Shown here: piece after piece, positions 46,240 through 56,822 of the stretch
How positions within the stretch are numbered: the stretch's first letter is position 1
Layout: every line of letters begins with the position of its first letter
Assembly (NCBI GenBank): GCA_022478985.1
Contig: JAKSZP010013623.1
Location: 1-64,000, forward strand
DNA length: 64,000 nt
Source: Massospora cicadina
Taxonomy: Eukaryota > Entomophthoromycota > Entomophthoromycetes > Entomophthorales > Entomophthoraceae
Reading direction: 5' to 3'
Notes under the pieces: generated by a model
Told to the model about the DNA's origin: nothing
The model's input: the letters and a program-made list of their open reading frames with translations, nothing else
Database searches by the model: none
Translations under genes and position numbers: made by a program

Positions 46240-47000
46240 GCTTTGGAGGAACTTCTTCATGTTCAACTTGTTTCATCATCCCTTACTTTCCCCTCAGTCC
46301 ACCCTCAAAATTGGAACATCATGATTAAATTTACTGATTTAGTCTTGGGTTCTGTTCCTGACGCTGAACTAGTATTTTGTTTGGTCCCAGGTCCTGACTC
46401 CGCTCCTGATTCTAAGTTGGTGTGCTCTAGCCTACATTTCTTTATAATCTCTTTGGTGTCAGCAGAAATGACTGTATCTTCCAATAAACAGAATTCCGCC
46501 TACTTTTTATTGCCAATAAAAATTATTTTTGGAGCACACCAGGTGTCCTTTGAGGCATTGGTTGGCACTAGATAAGCGGTTAACTTCATGATTCTTTAGT
46601 TGGCCCTTTAGCTTAATATTGACCTGGACTTGTGTCCAGCGGTGATGGTCACCTCGTTGGCCTATCAGCCATCATATAGAGTATAATACCCAGTACCCTT
46701 CTCAGTTACCAGTTTAGTTTTTGTGATTACTTCTCAGTGATGCCTAACCTCATGTTCCCAGTAATTTTGGGTGTAGGTTGGTGGCGTCATCAGCATGTAA
46801 GATTTCATCTTGAATCTAATATGTTGTCATTCTTCAAAAGCCAGACTGAGGGTGAGTTTCCCTTATTGGATAACTTACAAAATTTTTCAAAGTCGTGGAT
46901 CAGTTACTTCACTTGTTTCTCCTGTGGGTCTTCCACCAGACCTTCCTGAGGCGTTGATATAATTAAAACAATTTTGATTCCAAGAAGGCATACTGTCTTC
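46240..47000 (+). pseudogene. Gy7 protease region
   Basis: The open frame 46243-46575 ends where the protease starts: EALVGTR-stop-AVNFMIL aligns with the usual ALVDSGA.NFI, so the catalytic Asp-Ser-Gly is lost. Later, VILGVGWWRHQHVRFH near 46748 matches the LGMPWLxxHNP motif that ends chromovirus proteases. Only about 150 bases lie between the LTR and this frame, so gag is missing or unrecognisable. Confidence 0.65.
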
Positions 47001-47049
47001 CTCCCCATACGGAATGAAACTTGGATTTTTGGACAATGATGCAGGTGGT

Positions 47050-47660
47050 GAACATAAGCTTCCCACTGTACCCACATACAACGGAGGAGGAGTCTGTCCT
47101 CAATGCATGGTTAGATGATATGCTCAAGAAGGGTTGGTTGTTCAAAGAGACATCCCCAGTTGCCTCTCCCATTATCTTTTCCAAGAAGGCAGATGGTTCA
47201 CTTTGTCCCTGCATGGATTACGGCCACCTTAAAAAAACACGGTCCATAATTCTTACCCACTGCCTTTTAAACAGAAAATCATTCATGTAATTGCCAAATC
47301 GCGAATGTTTTCTTAGCTCAATCTTTTTAATGCCTTTAATCATATTTGGGTAACTGAAGGTCAAAAATTGCTTACAACAATCTGAACAAAATGGGGCATA
47401 TTTCAATTTTGAGTAATGACTTTTGGGCTGAATAATGCGCCTGCGACATTTCAGAGGATGATTGATAATGTGATGGGTGATCTCCAGTTCACCTGTGCGG
47501 TCACATATTGATGATATCTTGGTATACCCCCCTACTCCCAAAAAACATACAAAGGACTTGGAGGCGGAGTGGCTGCCTTACATAAAGTGGGCCTGCTCAT
47601 TAAGCCTTCAAAATGCAAGTTTTATTGGGAGGAAGTCACCTTCTAAGAAAATCTCAGCTT
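47050..47660 (+). pseudogene. Gy7 reverse transcriptase, IDD box kept
   Basis: The frame 47021-47290 contains VLNAWLDDMLKKGWLFKETS and PVASPIIFSKKADGSLCPCMDY. Then LNLFNAFNHIW (motif A, the first Asp read as Asn), then VMTFGLNNAPATFQRMIDNVMG, then HIDDILVY at 47504-47521. A frameshift just before the box removes its Tyr. Two of three catalytic residues remain. Confidence 0.85.
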
Positions 47661-47689
47661 AAAATATGGGTAACCCATTCAACCCAGCA

Positions 47690-48330
47690 AGCTGGACGCC
47701 ATCCAAGAATGGCCAACTCCAATGACCCAAAATTATTTGAGAAACTTCTTGGGCACTATCATATTCCAATAGAGATTTTCTCCAGCCCTATCCCAGTTAG
47801 CCGCCCCACTTCATCCACTCATGGGCAAAAACGCTCCCTTTCATTGAATGACCGAGTGCCAGAAGGCGTTCAATTCTATTAAAGAGTTCTTGTCAGCCCC
47901 CCATCCTTAAACACATGGACCCCTACAAACCCTATGTCTTAGAGTGAGATGCATCTTCCTCCACAGTTAGGGCTGTCTTGCTCCAGGAGCACGATGAGTT
48001 GGAACACCCTGTCACTTACTTTTCCCACATGTTCTCTTCTACTGAGCAATCCTGGGCCAACTACGACAAGGAGTTGTCAGCTGTGGCGTGGGCCTTGACC
48101 CACTGGCAGTATCTCTTGCAGGGTGTTTAGCATTAGTTAACTGTGAATGGGGGGGGGGGCACTTCTTTTTTTTTTTTTTAGTACTAGATGGTTCATCAAG
48201 CACTTCTTTATTTCTGAAATCCCAAGAAGTTGGCACACCGGAAGGCCCAAACCTAACAATATTTTTTCAGTTTTAACTTTAAATATGAGTTTGTGAAAAG
48301 AGCGTTAAATGATATTTCAGATTTCCTAAA
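47690..48330 (+). pseudogene. Gy7 RNase H, split by mini-insertion m1
   Basis: Broken readings give the domain start near 47860 (ECQKAFNSIKEF), the ending of a VRAVLLQEHDE stretch, VTYFSHMFSSTEQSWANYDKEL and HWQYLLQGV up to 48128. A G-run (48149-48159) and the m1 insertion replace the catalytic TDH stretch. The frame then resumes with LYF-stop-NPKKLAHRKAQT near 48206-48260. Confidence 0.75.
48160..48209 (-). mobile_element. Mini-insertion m1 with A-run, flanked by direct repeats
   Basis: In minus reading: CTTGATGAACCATCTAGTACT followed by 12-14 A. It is flanked by GCACTTCTTT (48159-48168 and 48200-48209). It shares ACCATCTAGTACT plus the A-run with m2 and m3 and extends 8-9 bases further 5'. 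It interrupts the Gy7 RNase H domain at a place where the family is normally continuous. Confidence 0.8.
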
Positions 48331-48589
48331 CCTCAACCACACATTGCCCAGTGGACTCAGATGAGGCGAATCTTTACAGTCATTCCCCCAAACCAAATCT
48401 TGTCCATTGTACCTCCTATGTTTTTAGCAGCAGATTTAGCTCCAGACGCACCCCTGATTTTGTGTGTCTTAGCAGTGCAGACTGCCTGTGCGGAAGGAGT
48501 GGACCTTATGGAGCAGTTGTCCCTCCCAGATTTAAAGAACTCCTTGTACTCGCTTGCTGAGGGACTCATTCACTTTTGGTCACAAGTTT

Positions 48590-49590
48590 GGGTCCATCCT
48601 CTCCTCTGAGCTGAGATAATTCAGGCTCATCACAAACTTCCCGCAGTCAGATATCCTGAAAATAAGAAGTGTATTGACATAGCCAAGCGTACCTGTAATT
48701 GGGCAGAATTGTCAAAAGATGTCCCAGCATGGATTTCAGACTGTGTGACTTGTGCGCGTGGCCAAGTCAGACTGGTCTGGCAGGAATGGTACTTACATCC
48801 CCTACAGCAGGCAGAGGGCCCATGGGCATTGGTGTCTGTGAACTTTATTGTTGAGATTTCCAGTTCCAATGGGTTTACAGCAGTTATGGTGGTTGTAGAC
48901 CGCTTCACTAAATTTTCCTGTTCATCCATTGCTCCTCTGCCATTACTTCTGAGGAAACTGCCAGTCTCTTTGTGCGCCATGTGTTCTCTATGTTTAATCT
49001 CCCTCAGGAGATTTTCAGCGACCGTGGGCCCAAGTTCATGGCGTGATTCTGGAATGAGCTCTTGGTGATCTTGAAGTTCACACCTTGTCGCTTGACTGCA
49101 TACCATCCACAGTTGAATATACAAACTGAACGGGTCAATCAGATCCTAGAACAGAACTTGCGGTGCTATGCTGCCACTGCTCAGGATACCTGGGCAGAAG
49201 ACCTCCCCCTTGCCCAGTTTTCATATAACAATTGAACCCATGCATCTACAGGGTTTTTTCTCATATGGAGCTATCTTGAGGTATAACCCCTCATTCTCAG
49301 TTGGCCCATGCTTCCACCTGGAGGTACCAGCTGCCACCAAACATGCCCAGAACATTTGGGCCAAACATTCCTTGGTTTGAGAGCACTTAACTAAGGCTAT
49401 AAGTGACTACAAACGGTTTTCAGATTGGAAGCGCTCCCAGCTCATTAAAAAAGTAGGCTCATATGTCATGCTTAACATGAGCCACTTGCAGATGCAGGTC
49501 CCCTCTTTCAAGTTTGCGAGTAAGTGCTCTGGTCCCCACTTGGTGAAGGATGACCTGGGAAATGGCGTCTTTTATTTTAAATTGCCCCCC
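48590..49590 (+). pseudogene. Gy7 integrase
   Basis: The zinc-binding region ends VPAWISDCVTCARGQ (48720-48765). The core reads LVSVNFIVEISSSNGFTAVMV (first Asp replaced by Asn). Then IFSDRGPKFMA-stop-FWNELL keeps the second Asp, and LNIQTERVNQILEQNLRCYA keeps the third-site Glu. The open frame 48709-49068 covers the first part. C-terminal piece: KFASKCSGPHLVKDD. Confidence 0.85.
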
Positions 49591-49599
49591 ACTTGAAGT

Positions 49600-49980
49600 A
49601 ACACCCAGTTTTTCATGTGTCCCAGTTGTCCCCATTTAAGGGAATAATCTCCTCAGACCCAGAGCCCATTGTGATCAAGGATATGGAGGAAGCTGAAGTT
49701 GAGGCCATCCTGGCTTCCTGAAAATCTTTTTTATCAGTCTAATATCTCGACATGGGGAAAGGCTATCCAGCCTATGAGAACAGCTGAGTCAGCGCTTGGG
49801 ATTGTGCCAACTGCTCAAAACTCATTGAGGCTTTCCATACCACCCACCCAGATGCACCATGTCCTCCCCAAAGATTGCTGCACTAATGGCGATCAAATTG
49901 CCCAAGGCTCATAAGAATGTGGCCCTCACTCAATTCCCTGGTGGTGGCGCTCCCCCCTTGGCAGAAAGCGAAGGGTAAAG
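49600..49980 (+). pseudogene. Gy7 chromodomain-like tail
   Basis: After a FHVSQLSPFKG motif the frames read DMEEAEVEAILAS, then YLDMGKGYPAYENS and NCSKLIEAFHTTHPDAP. The spacing and aromatic residues match a chromodomain, which in chromoviruses directs insertion into modified chromatin. Stops and one frameshift break it. Gy1 has the same tail at 2500-2710. Confidence 0.65.
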
Positions 49981-49989
49981 TAAGTTTAG

Positions 49990-51294
49990 TGGAGCGTCCC
50001 CTCTGCTTGGACTGGGTGACATTCCTGATCCCTACAAAAAAGGATCTGAGAAGGGCAGCTGTCCCTCTTGTCTAACAGGGCGACCTCGCCCATGTAGTAG
50101 TCAATTATGGGTATCATCCCTTATTTTGAAGATCCCATCACCCATCCCCATATTAACTTTAGCAAATCATTGCACGAATTGAGGGAATTTGTGCTAAGAT
50201 ATTTTAAAATCTCTTTATGGGGCAAAGGGCCCACATGAAGTTGATGGTAACAAGCCTTTGACATTAAGGTCTGAGAACCCCAAACCCTCAGCAACAAAGC
50301 CCAAGGGCCACATACTTTTGAATAATGAAGTATCAAATGTTGAATTATCAGCAAAACTTGATGGCATTGGGCCATTGAGAAATGCAGCCCACAGTTTGAA
50401 ACCCACCATGGACACATCAAAATCCTCTTATGATATTTTCTGCTTGGATAAACAGTTGCCAGAGTGACCAGGTGTGGGTGGGTTGGGCGCCCCAGCCCTT
50501 TCTGACCTCTTGGGACCGCCCCTACGTGGGGTGGCCTTGGGAAGTTCCTGCTGCCCATGGGCAAGATGCCATCACTCCAGTTACTGAACCCAAAGAAGAT
50601 TGGCAATTTGGGAATTTGTGGACAGACCAACAGTGACTCAACCTGCTTCCATTATTTCAAAGTCAGTTCTAGTTAAATTTGTCCTTCCCCTTCCCTCACT
50701 CAATGTTTGCCAGATTAGTATGAATCTTTTTTTAGTACTAGATGGTCAGATTAGTATGAATCTTGAGGGCCCCAATCCTGCGTTTTCCCAAGCTATTCAC
50801 CAATGTGATCATCTATTTAAACAGTCTTAACACACTGAATAGATTTAAAGTCAATTTTTTATTTTAAATTCAATTAAAATTCTTCCTGTGCTGAATTTAG
50901 TTATTCAAGTTATAATTTGACTTGCCAAACTCCCATGATAATTACAACGAGGACACATGGCTCGCATATTGACTGGGTTTCCCTGGTCCTATTACTAGCT
51001 TTAACCCGCACCATAGTCACTTGGTCTTATCATGTTAAGAACTTCCCAAATATTTTCTGGGTCTCAAAACTCTTTAGACCTGGACACACTAGCTCTGGTG
51101 CTATAACAGCTTGGTTCTTTGCCAGATTTTTTTTCTCATTGGTGGCTCATGGCATCCCGCTGTTACCTATTGCCCAGTTTACTCTAGCGTCATTTGAGTG
51201 GCAATGCCCTGGCATTCTGGCTCACCTTTTGGGTGCTTGCTTTTGTATCTTTACTGGAATGTCAGTATAAACTTTATCTGCCGTCTCCCTGATA
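49990..51294 (+). repeat. Gy7 3' LTR, carrying mini-insertion m2
   Basis: It pairs with 44815-46087 and is longer by about 35 bp because of m2 at 50711-50763. The open frame 50917-51270 (WVSLVLLLALTRTIVTWSYH, strongly hydrophobic) corresponds to the similar reading in the left copy. Confidence 0.85.
50711..50763 (-). mobile_element. Mini-insertion m2 with 17-18-bp direct repeats and an empty site
   Basis: In minus reading ACCATCTAGTACT followed by 6-7 A, between two copies of CAGATTAGTATGAATCT (50711-50727 and 50747-50763). The sister LTR at about 45543 has a single CAGATTAGGTCAAATCT and no insertion, so the direct repeat arose with the insertion. Confidence 0.9.
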
Positions 51295-52080
51295 CTACGC
51301 CTACCCAGGAAGCCATACTGACCCCTCCGGTGCTGACTACCCTTCCAAAGCCAGTTCACATGGGATGCCCCAAACTAGACTGCCCTCCTCCATTTGAGGT
51401 CAGCCAGAGGGCACCAGGGGTGACAAGGTCGGGCTCTGTCCCCTCAGCTGCACCCCAAGTAATCTCTATGAAACCAGTTGATTTCTCATCACACCCCATA
51501 CTCTCTTGTAAGGGGTCCATCACTACAGCTCCACCCTCTCATCTCTCAGCATCATCCCCCAGAACAACAATGGTCTCACCTCTGACCCTGCATCAAAAGA
51601 ATTCTTATCCTCGAGTGGCCCCAAAAATTTGGTGCCACTATGATGCTTTTAAAAAGCCAATTGGGAGATGAGCACTAAAAAGCCCTCCTATGTTAGGAGA
51701 ACAAGCCAGTTTCTTGGCCACCTCTTAGAAACTCTTTGGGGTACATTGACAATCCCTCTGGTGATGAGTCTGAGTGGGGTGGTGAAGACAGGGCTATTAT
51801 GTCCTAGAAGCCTCAATGGAAGTTCGGACACCAGATAGGTTGAGGCCTAAAAGAATAGATATGGTCATGATACCCTGACAAACCTATCTCCAACAAGTGG
51901 TGAGGTGTTCAGAGGTGAATAATACCGCCAGTGATGCTAACCAGCTTATCAGTACAGTGATTTGATCTACCCAGCAGGTTCATACCCTTCAATCTTTCAA
52001 TGATAGATACCCTGCAATTGCTCAACGCCTTGCCATATCTCTACATTTTAGAAGGTACTTGCCCTCCCCCTACTTTTGGT
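51295..52080 (+). pseudogene. Gy6 gag, second part
   Basis: It lies between Gy7 and the Gy6 protease. Readings are Pro/Ser-rich (for example PPVLTTLPKPVHMGCPKLDC at 51326-51385 within an open frame 51198-51671 that starts in the Gy7 LTR). No zinc knuckle seen. Identity rests on position. Confidence 0.5.
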
Positions 52081-52099
52081 AGCATTATAAAAAAGTGAG

Positions 52100-52430
52100 A
52101 GGTTGTCATCAATATGGTGCAAGTTCTAGCCATCCTTGATATGGGTGCTCTGTAAATGTGGTCTCTTCAAAGCTTATCAATAAAAGTAAGTTGGCGCTCA
52201 ATATGACTATTCGTAAGAGTTTGGAACTGCAGGGCCCAACAACATGTGAGCTATTGGAGCTTACTCTTCTCTATACATATGTATTAGGAAACTCCTCCTG
52301 AATGCTCCCGCTGTGGCATTGGAAAATAATGGATATGACCTGCTCATTGGCACTCAATTCATGATTGAGTATGATGGAATTATCAACATGAAACAAGGAT
52401 CTCTCTCTATTCTAAATTATAAAGTTCCCT
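52100..52430 (+). pseudogene. Gy6 protease
   Basis: The reading AILDMGAL near 52132-52156 stands where families have LxDTGA or LxDSGA, so the middle residue is changed. The domain closes with ENNGYDLLIGTQFMIEYDGI (52324-52383). Stops lie between. Confidence 0.75.
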
Positions 52431-53029
52431 AGTCTTTACAAACAATGAGCCTAAGAAGAAAGATTACTCATGCTTAGTTGAGTATTCTTCCTCTTCCCTC
52501 TCTTCTATACAACGTTGGGCCAAAACACAAAAAAGCTGCCTGACTCTGTGGATGCTTCAGAAGGCATTCCATTGTATGGTCAGAGGAGGTAGTAGTTAAA
52601 GCGGGTGAGCATAAGGTGATAGACACAAAAATTACTATGTAAATCCCCCACAACTGCCTACTGCACTTAACAAGCATTGATGAATAAATTCTTTTGGAAC
52701 CCTGAGTGTTGCCAGGTATCCTAGACTCTGCCTACTAGTGACCCATCAAACTCTGTTGGGGAATCTTACTAACAAGGATATGGTTGTAAAGAAGTATCAG
52801 GAGGTTGGAAAAGTCCTGCTGATTCCAATTGAGGACATCCAACAAGTCCATTTCATTTGGTTATGTTATATCTGGGACTACCTACTGATCAAATGATATG
52901 CGCTTTACCCCACATTCAAATTTCTGAGGATCTAACCCCCAAAGAGCATACAAAAGTTCACTCTCTCCTGGAGTCCTATAATGTCATCTTCTCCCAATTT
53001 GATACTGATTAAGGACATTTGAAGGGTTG

Positions 53030-53740
53030 GACTCAAACCATTGACATTGGTGATACTCGGTCTATTCAATCCAAACCTTATCAGAAATCAAAGGTTGAGG
53101 AGCTCCAAATGAGGACGTTGCTGAAACAGTTGCTGGATGCAAAGCTTCTGGTGCCTTCTCAAAGACCTTGGCCATCTCCATTATTGCTCATGTAAAAGAA
53201 GAATGGCAGTCATCAGGTAGTTATGGACTACTGCAAACTGAATAACCTCACTAAAAAGGGTAATTACTCTATCTCCCGCATTGACAACTCCCTAGCCCAA
53301 CTCTCTAGCTCTAAATTCTTTTTGGCATGGACTTGGCTAGCGGCTATTGGCAAATGGACCTTTCTCCCCAAGATGAAGAGAAATGCACTCTTATTTGCAG
53401 TGGGGTCTCTTCCAACCTACCCAACTACCACAAGAGTTGTGCAACGGGCCCGCCACTTTCCAGCAAGCAATGGATCATATCTTGCTGGACCTTAAGTTAA
53501 GCTGCGTCATCGTCTACCTTTATGATATCAGTGTTTTTCAAGACTTTTAAGGGGCATCTTACCCACTTAAAAGAAGTGTTCCAATGCCTGTGGGCTTCTA
53601 ACATTAAATTGAAGCCATCAAAATGTACGTTCTTCCATAAAAGCTGGATTTCTTTGGACACGCCATCTCTCAAGATGGGATTCAACCTTTACAAGATAAG
53701 GTCGCAGCTATATCCAAGATGATGATGACTAAAACCCTCC
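53030..53740 (+). pseudogene. Gy6 reverse transcriptase, catalytic motif YLYD
   Basis: Readings in order: MRTLLKQLLDAKLL-like entry (53110), PSPLLLM, then VVMDYCKLNNLTKKGNYSI (53218-53275), FGMDLASGYWQMDLSPQDEE (motif A, Asp kept, 53322-53381), then the catalytic box at 53515-53526, YLYD, with its first Asp replaced by Tyr (GAT to TAT). The frame 53522-53722 continues HLTHLKEVFQCLWASNIKLK. Several frameshifts. Confidence 0.83.
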
Positions 53741-53849
53741 GTGACATCCAGATATTCTTGGGCATGATGGGGTATTACCATCAATTTATCCCCAGGTTTT
53801 CCCAGCTCAGTGAGCCCCTCGTCCGCCTCTTGGCTAAGAACACACCATT

Positions 53850-54330
53850 CCATTGGGGTGCGGAATAAAAAGCTACATTTGAGATTTTGAAGAACTCACT
53901 GTAACAAAGGCCAGTTCTCCGCCACCCTGACTAGGGGAAGCCCTTTAAGCTGTTCACAGATGCCGCTGATTATGCCGTTGGAGCTGCCTTGGCTCATCTT
54001 GATGAGCATGAGGTCAATCATCCTGTTTCCTACTACAGCAAGATGCTCTCAAAAGCTGAACTCAACTACAGCATTACTAGGAAGGAGTACCTTGCTGTCC
54101 TGATCGCTGTGAATCACTACTGCCCCTTCTTATATGGGACTTCTTTCAAAGTGGTCACCAACCACGCATCCTTACTGTGGTTGCAGAATATGAAGGACCC
54201 CATGGGATGGTTGGCTCTCTGGTCTTTGAAGCTCCAGCACTATGACATGGCAATTGAGCATTGGGTGGGAACTAGCCATATGAACGTTGATGGGTTGACG
54301 TGGCTGCCTGCCCTTCATTTAGATAGTAGT
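53850..54330 (+). pseudogene. Gy6 RNase H (longest surviving frame)
   Basis: It starts near 53870 with KATFEILK and continues after a stop with KLFTDAADYAVGAALAHLDE. The long open frame 53989-54561 (190 residues) holds YYSKMLSKAELNYSITRKEYLA, FKVVTNHASLLWLQNM and HMNVDGLTWLPAL. The catalytic TDH reads TNH (GAC to AAC). This is the best-preserved stretch of any gypsy element here. Confidence 0.85.
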
Positions 54331-55440
54331 GAATCTGAGAGGTTACATGACCTCCTGATGACTCCTGATGCATGGGGGGATGAGGATGAACCTTTACAAA
54401 AGATGCTAGCTCGGCACTCTCAAAATATCAAGGTGGAAAGTGGAAATCTATACAGGAAAGTAGGTGTAAACTGGTTGCCCTATCTCCAGCCATTGGAGCG
54501 AGTACCTGTCATTTTGGAGTCTCATTCTATTTTGGGCATAGCATGTATGGAAGACTTATGAGTGGGTTAAAAAGCGCTATTTCTGGGTGGGCATCATGGA
54601 GACCATAACTGAGGTCCTGGACGCTTATCTGACCTGCAAAAAGCAATCCAGTTTCAAGACCTGGTACTATACCAACCCACTACGCCTCAACAACCCTTCC
54701 AAACCATAAGTTTAGATGTGGCTGGACCTCTACCTTAGACTGCTGGAGAAAATCGATCTATTTTTATCAAAATTTTGATAATTTCACCAAATGGGTTGAA
54801 GCTGTGGCTCTTCCTGCTCAAACTGCCAAGGGTACGGCCACCTTCCTCCATCAGAATATTTTTGCTTGACATAGTTGCCCCCAGGCTCTTCTCTATGATA
54901 GTGGGAAAAACTTTACCTCAAGAGTGGTGAAGATCCTCGCTACCTATAAGAGCATACAATAGCTCTTTTCTGCCCCACTATAACCCCCAACCAATGGTAC
55001 CGTGGAAAGATAAAATGGGACCCTGGTTTCTATGATACAAAAAATAGTCACTTCAGACCCCCTTTACTGGGATCTGTACTTACCAAGTGCCCTCATGGCC
55101 TACCGTATCAGTTACACAGAATCCTCAAAATGTCTCCTTTCTTTGTATTGTATGGACAGGAACCTGGAGTGCTGGCATTATTAGCCAAAGACATTTTTCT
55201 GATAGGACTGACCCTGAGCAAGCAAGAAGAAGTTGGCCCAGCACATCATAAGTTACAACCAGAGGCTATGTCTAATCTGGCCAAAACTGTCACAAGAGAG
55301 GGTCAAGCTGCTAATGAGCTCCAGCCCCTCTACCTTCTTTCCAAGTATCTTACTTGGTGCTGTACTACTATAATTTTATCACTCCAAGAAGTGAGAAGCT
55401 TGGGATTATTTGGGAAGGACCTTTTGTAGTCACTTACAAG
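54331..55440 (+). pseudogene. Gy6 integrase
   Basis: The N-terminal linker is in the open frame ending 54561. The core: FRCGWTSTL region (first Asp unclear), NFDNFTKWVEAVALPAQTAKG (54770-54835), ALLYDSGKNFTSRVVKIL (second Asp kept), TNGTVER-stop-NGTLVSM (third Glu kept). The open frame 55130-55429 covers the C-terminal side in a shifted frame. Confidence 0.8.
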
Positions 55441-55539
55441 CGAGGGAAGGTGTACTCCATCAAATCCCTTGCTATAGGAGTTGCTGTCAACTGGATTCAT
55501 GGCTAAGCTTGCAGCCTTATTCTCCCCCTAACACTCTTT

Positions 55540-55549
55540 AAAGGGGTAA
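55540..55549 (+). other. Gy6 polypurine tract
   Basis: AAAGGGGTAA immediately before TGTTGG of the 3' LTR. Confidence 0.75.
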
Positions 55550-56285
55550 TGTTGGACAATTACAAGTCCAATATTGTACTAATAGTGATTTGGGTTTCAA
55601 TATGGATAGCATCAGCCAAAAAACCTGGTCAGTTCTTGGTGTAACCCCATGACCAGGGTAATACTATTGCCCCCAATCCTTGGCCAAATCGCCCTATGGC
55701 TAGTAGCAGGGTTACGTTGAACCTGTGGCAAAATAGGGTAGTTATTCTAAAGGTCCTCTCCATTCTCTCTCTAACTTAGTCTAAACACCTAAGCAGGGAC
55801 CACCCCCTTTTATAGCCTTGGAGGTGTTTTCACCAGATGCAAATATTTTCTTGCCCAATGATTGGGTGAGATATATCAAGTCCTTGCCTCATGGATTTAC
55901 CTACCTGCTATTGACCTTCCATCAGTTGTTCCATTAAAGCGAGGTGATCCTGAGAGCCCAATAAAATTTTTACCTAACATTCCCTAATATGGCTACTCTT
56001 AGCTTAATCCAAACCTTGTACCCCAACTCACTTCAGCCTCGAGAGGTTTAAATACTAAGTACTGATATCTTAAGAGGGCTTGCTTCTTTACCCTCAAATA
56101 TTACTAATAAAAAACCTTACAAAAATCATCCCATTGTTTTCATAAAATATCAATATTAATTACCAGTGGCCTATAACCCCTAATATATCTATCCCGCAGT
56201 AGAGAAATATACTTCTGCAGTTATTTTGTTGTAATTTAGGCGTGATAATGCACCGGTGAGCTAACTAAAAGTCTGAATTCCACCA
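55550..56285 (+). repeat. Gy6 3' LTR
   Basis: 736 bp, starting TGTTGGACAATTACAAGTCC and ending ATTCCACCA; partner of 43370-44107. Confidence 0.9.
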
Positions 56286-56817
56286 GAAGCTATGCGAGTA
56301 TCAATTGCTATAGCTCCAACAGTATCTCCTAGTAGACTTCAGGTCATCAGGGAAAATCTCTTGATTGAAAAAAAGGTATTCATCAAGTCAAATCGCTGCT
56401 AGCATGCAAGCAATATCTTTAGACAACTCTAAGCAATTTCTGGTGAAACTAGGAAAAAATGGTGGTTGCAATTGAGTATATCTTCATTGATTAGATTTGT
56501 AGTTATTTATAGCTTCGGTAGAAGTCTGCGATTGAGTAGGATACGGTGTTTTCTGAAATGATGCAGCATAATATAGAGAATTTCAACGGACATAATTTTT
56601 CCCAATTGATATTGAAGGTTCAGGAGATCTCCAAATGGCAAGTTCTTTATCAGATAATGTGGTAGATTCCAGAGGGATTCAGGATTCTAGTTGCCCATTT
56701 TGAAGTTCATTGTATGTTGCAGTTTTGGTAGCTTCCATGGTGGCAGAATTATTGCTCCTGTTGCAAATTAACTTGCTTTTGAGCTTCATCCAAACTAGTA
56801 TGTATCGCACTATTCCA
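56286..56817 (-). repeat. Gy5 5' LTR, outer part
   Basis: It continues the LTR from 43369 and aligns with 35890-35961 and 37114-37577. It ends ATTCCA before the Gy5 target copy GACAG. Confidence 0.85.
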
Positions 56818-56822
56818 GACAG

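Larger units (their letters stand above)
44815..51294 (+). mobile_element. Gy7: chromodomain-type Ty3/gypsy element nested in Gy6
   Basis: Long direct repeats at 44815-46087 and 49990-51294 (both start TGG(G)AGCGTCCCCTCTGCTTGG and end CTCCCTGA.A) flank a pol region with protease, RT, RNase H, integrase and a chromodomain-like tail. A purine-rich stretch (AGAAAGCGAAGGGTAAAG) precedes the right repeat. No 5-bp target duplication is visible (AATTC versus CTACG). The site after the left LTR does not resemble the primer-binding site of the other elements. Very little space is left for gag. It is related to Gy1 by its integrase end. Confidence 0.85.
43370..56285 (+). mobile_element. Gy6: Ty3/gypsy element nested in the Gy5 5' LTR
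   Basis: LTRs are 43370-44107 (738 bp) and 55550-56285 (736 bp), both plus strand. Flanks AAGGC (43365-43369) and GAAGC (56286-56290) correspond to AAAGGT in the uninterrupted Gy5 LTR near 35895, consistent with a target duplication altered by two transitions. Primer-binding site, gag, protease, RT, RNase H, integrase and polypurine tract are in gypsy order. Gy7 sits in its gag region. Net length is about 6.4 kb. Confidence 0.9.
35848..56817 (-). mobile_element. Gy5: Ty3/gypsy element nested in the Gy4 5' LTR
   Basis: Minus strand. The 3' LTR is 35848-37577 with LINE L2 inside; the 5' LTR is 43330-43369 plus 56286-56817 with Gy6 inside. Subtracting the insertions leaves LTRs of about 570 bp each. 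Target duplication AACAG (35843-35847) and GACAG (56818-56822), one transition. After the right copy the Gy4 LTR resumes with CGTCTAGCTGCCACTTTTGATGC, as in the uninterrupted copy at 27518-27540. Internal 37578-43329 has integrase, RNase H, RT, protease and gag in reverse order. Net length is about 6.9 kb. Confidence 0.88.

Noticed and set aside
48180..48209. GAACCATCTAGTA in the mini-insertions resembles a short conserved stretch of eukaryotic large-subunit rRNA.
   Set aside because: The match as I remember it covers only about 13 bases and the bases beyond differ, so chance is not excluded. It cannot be tested here.
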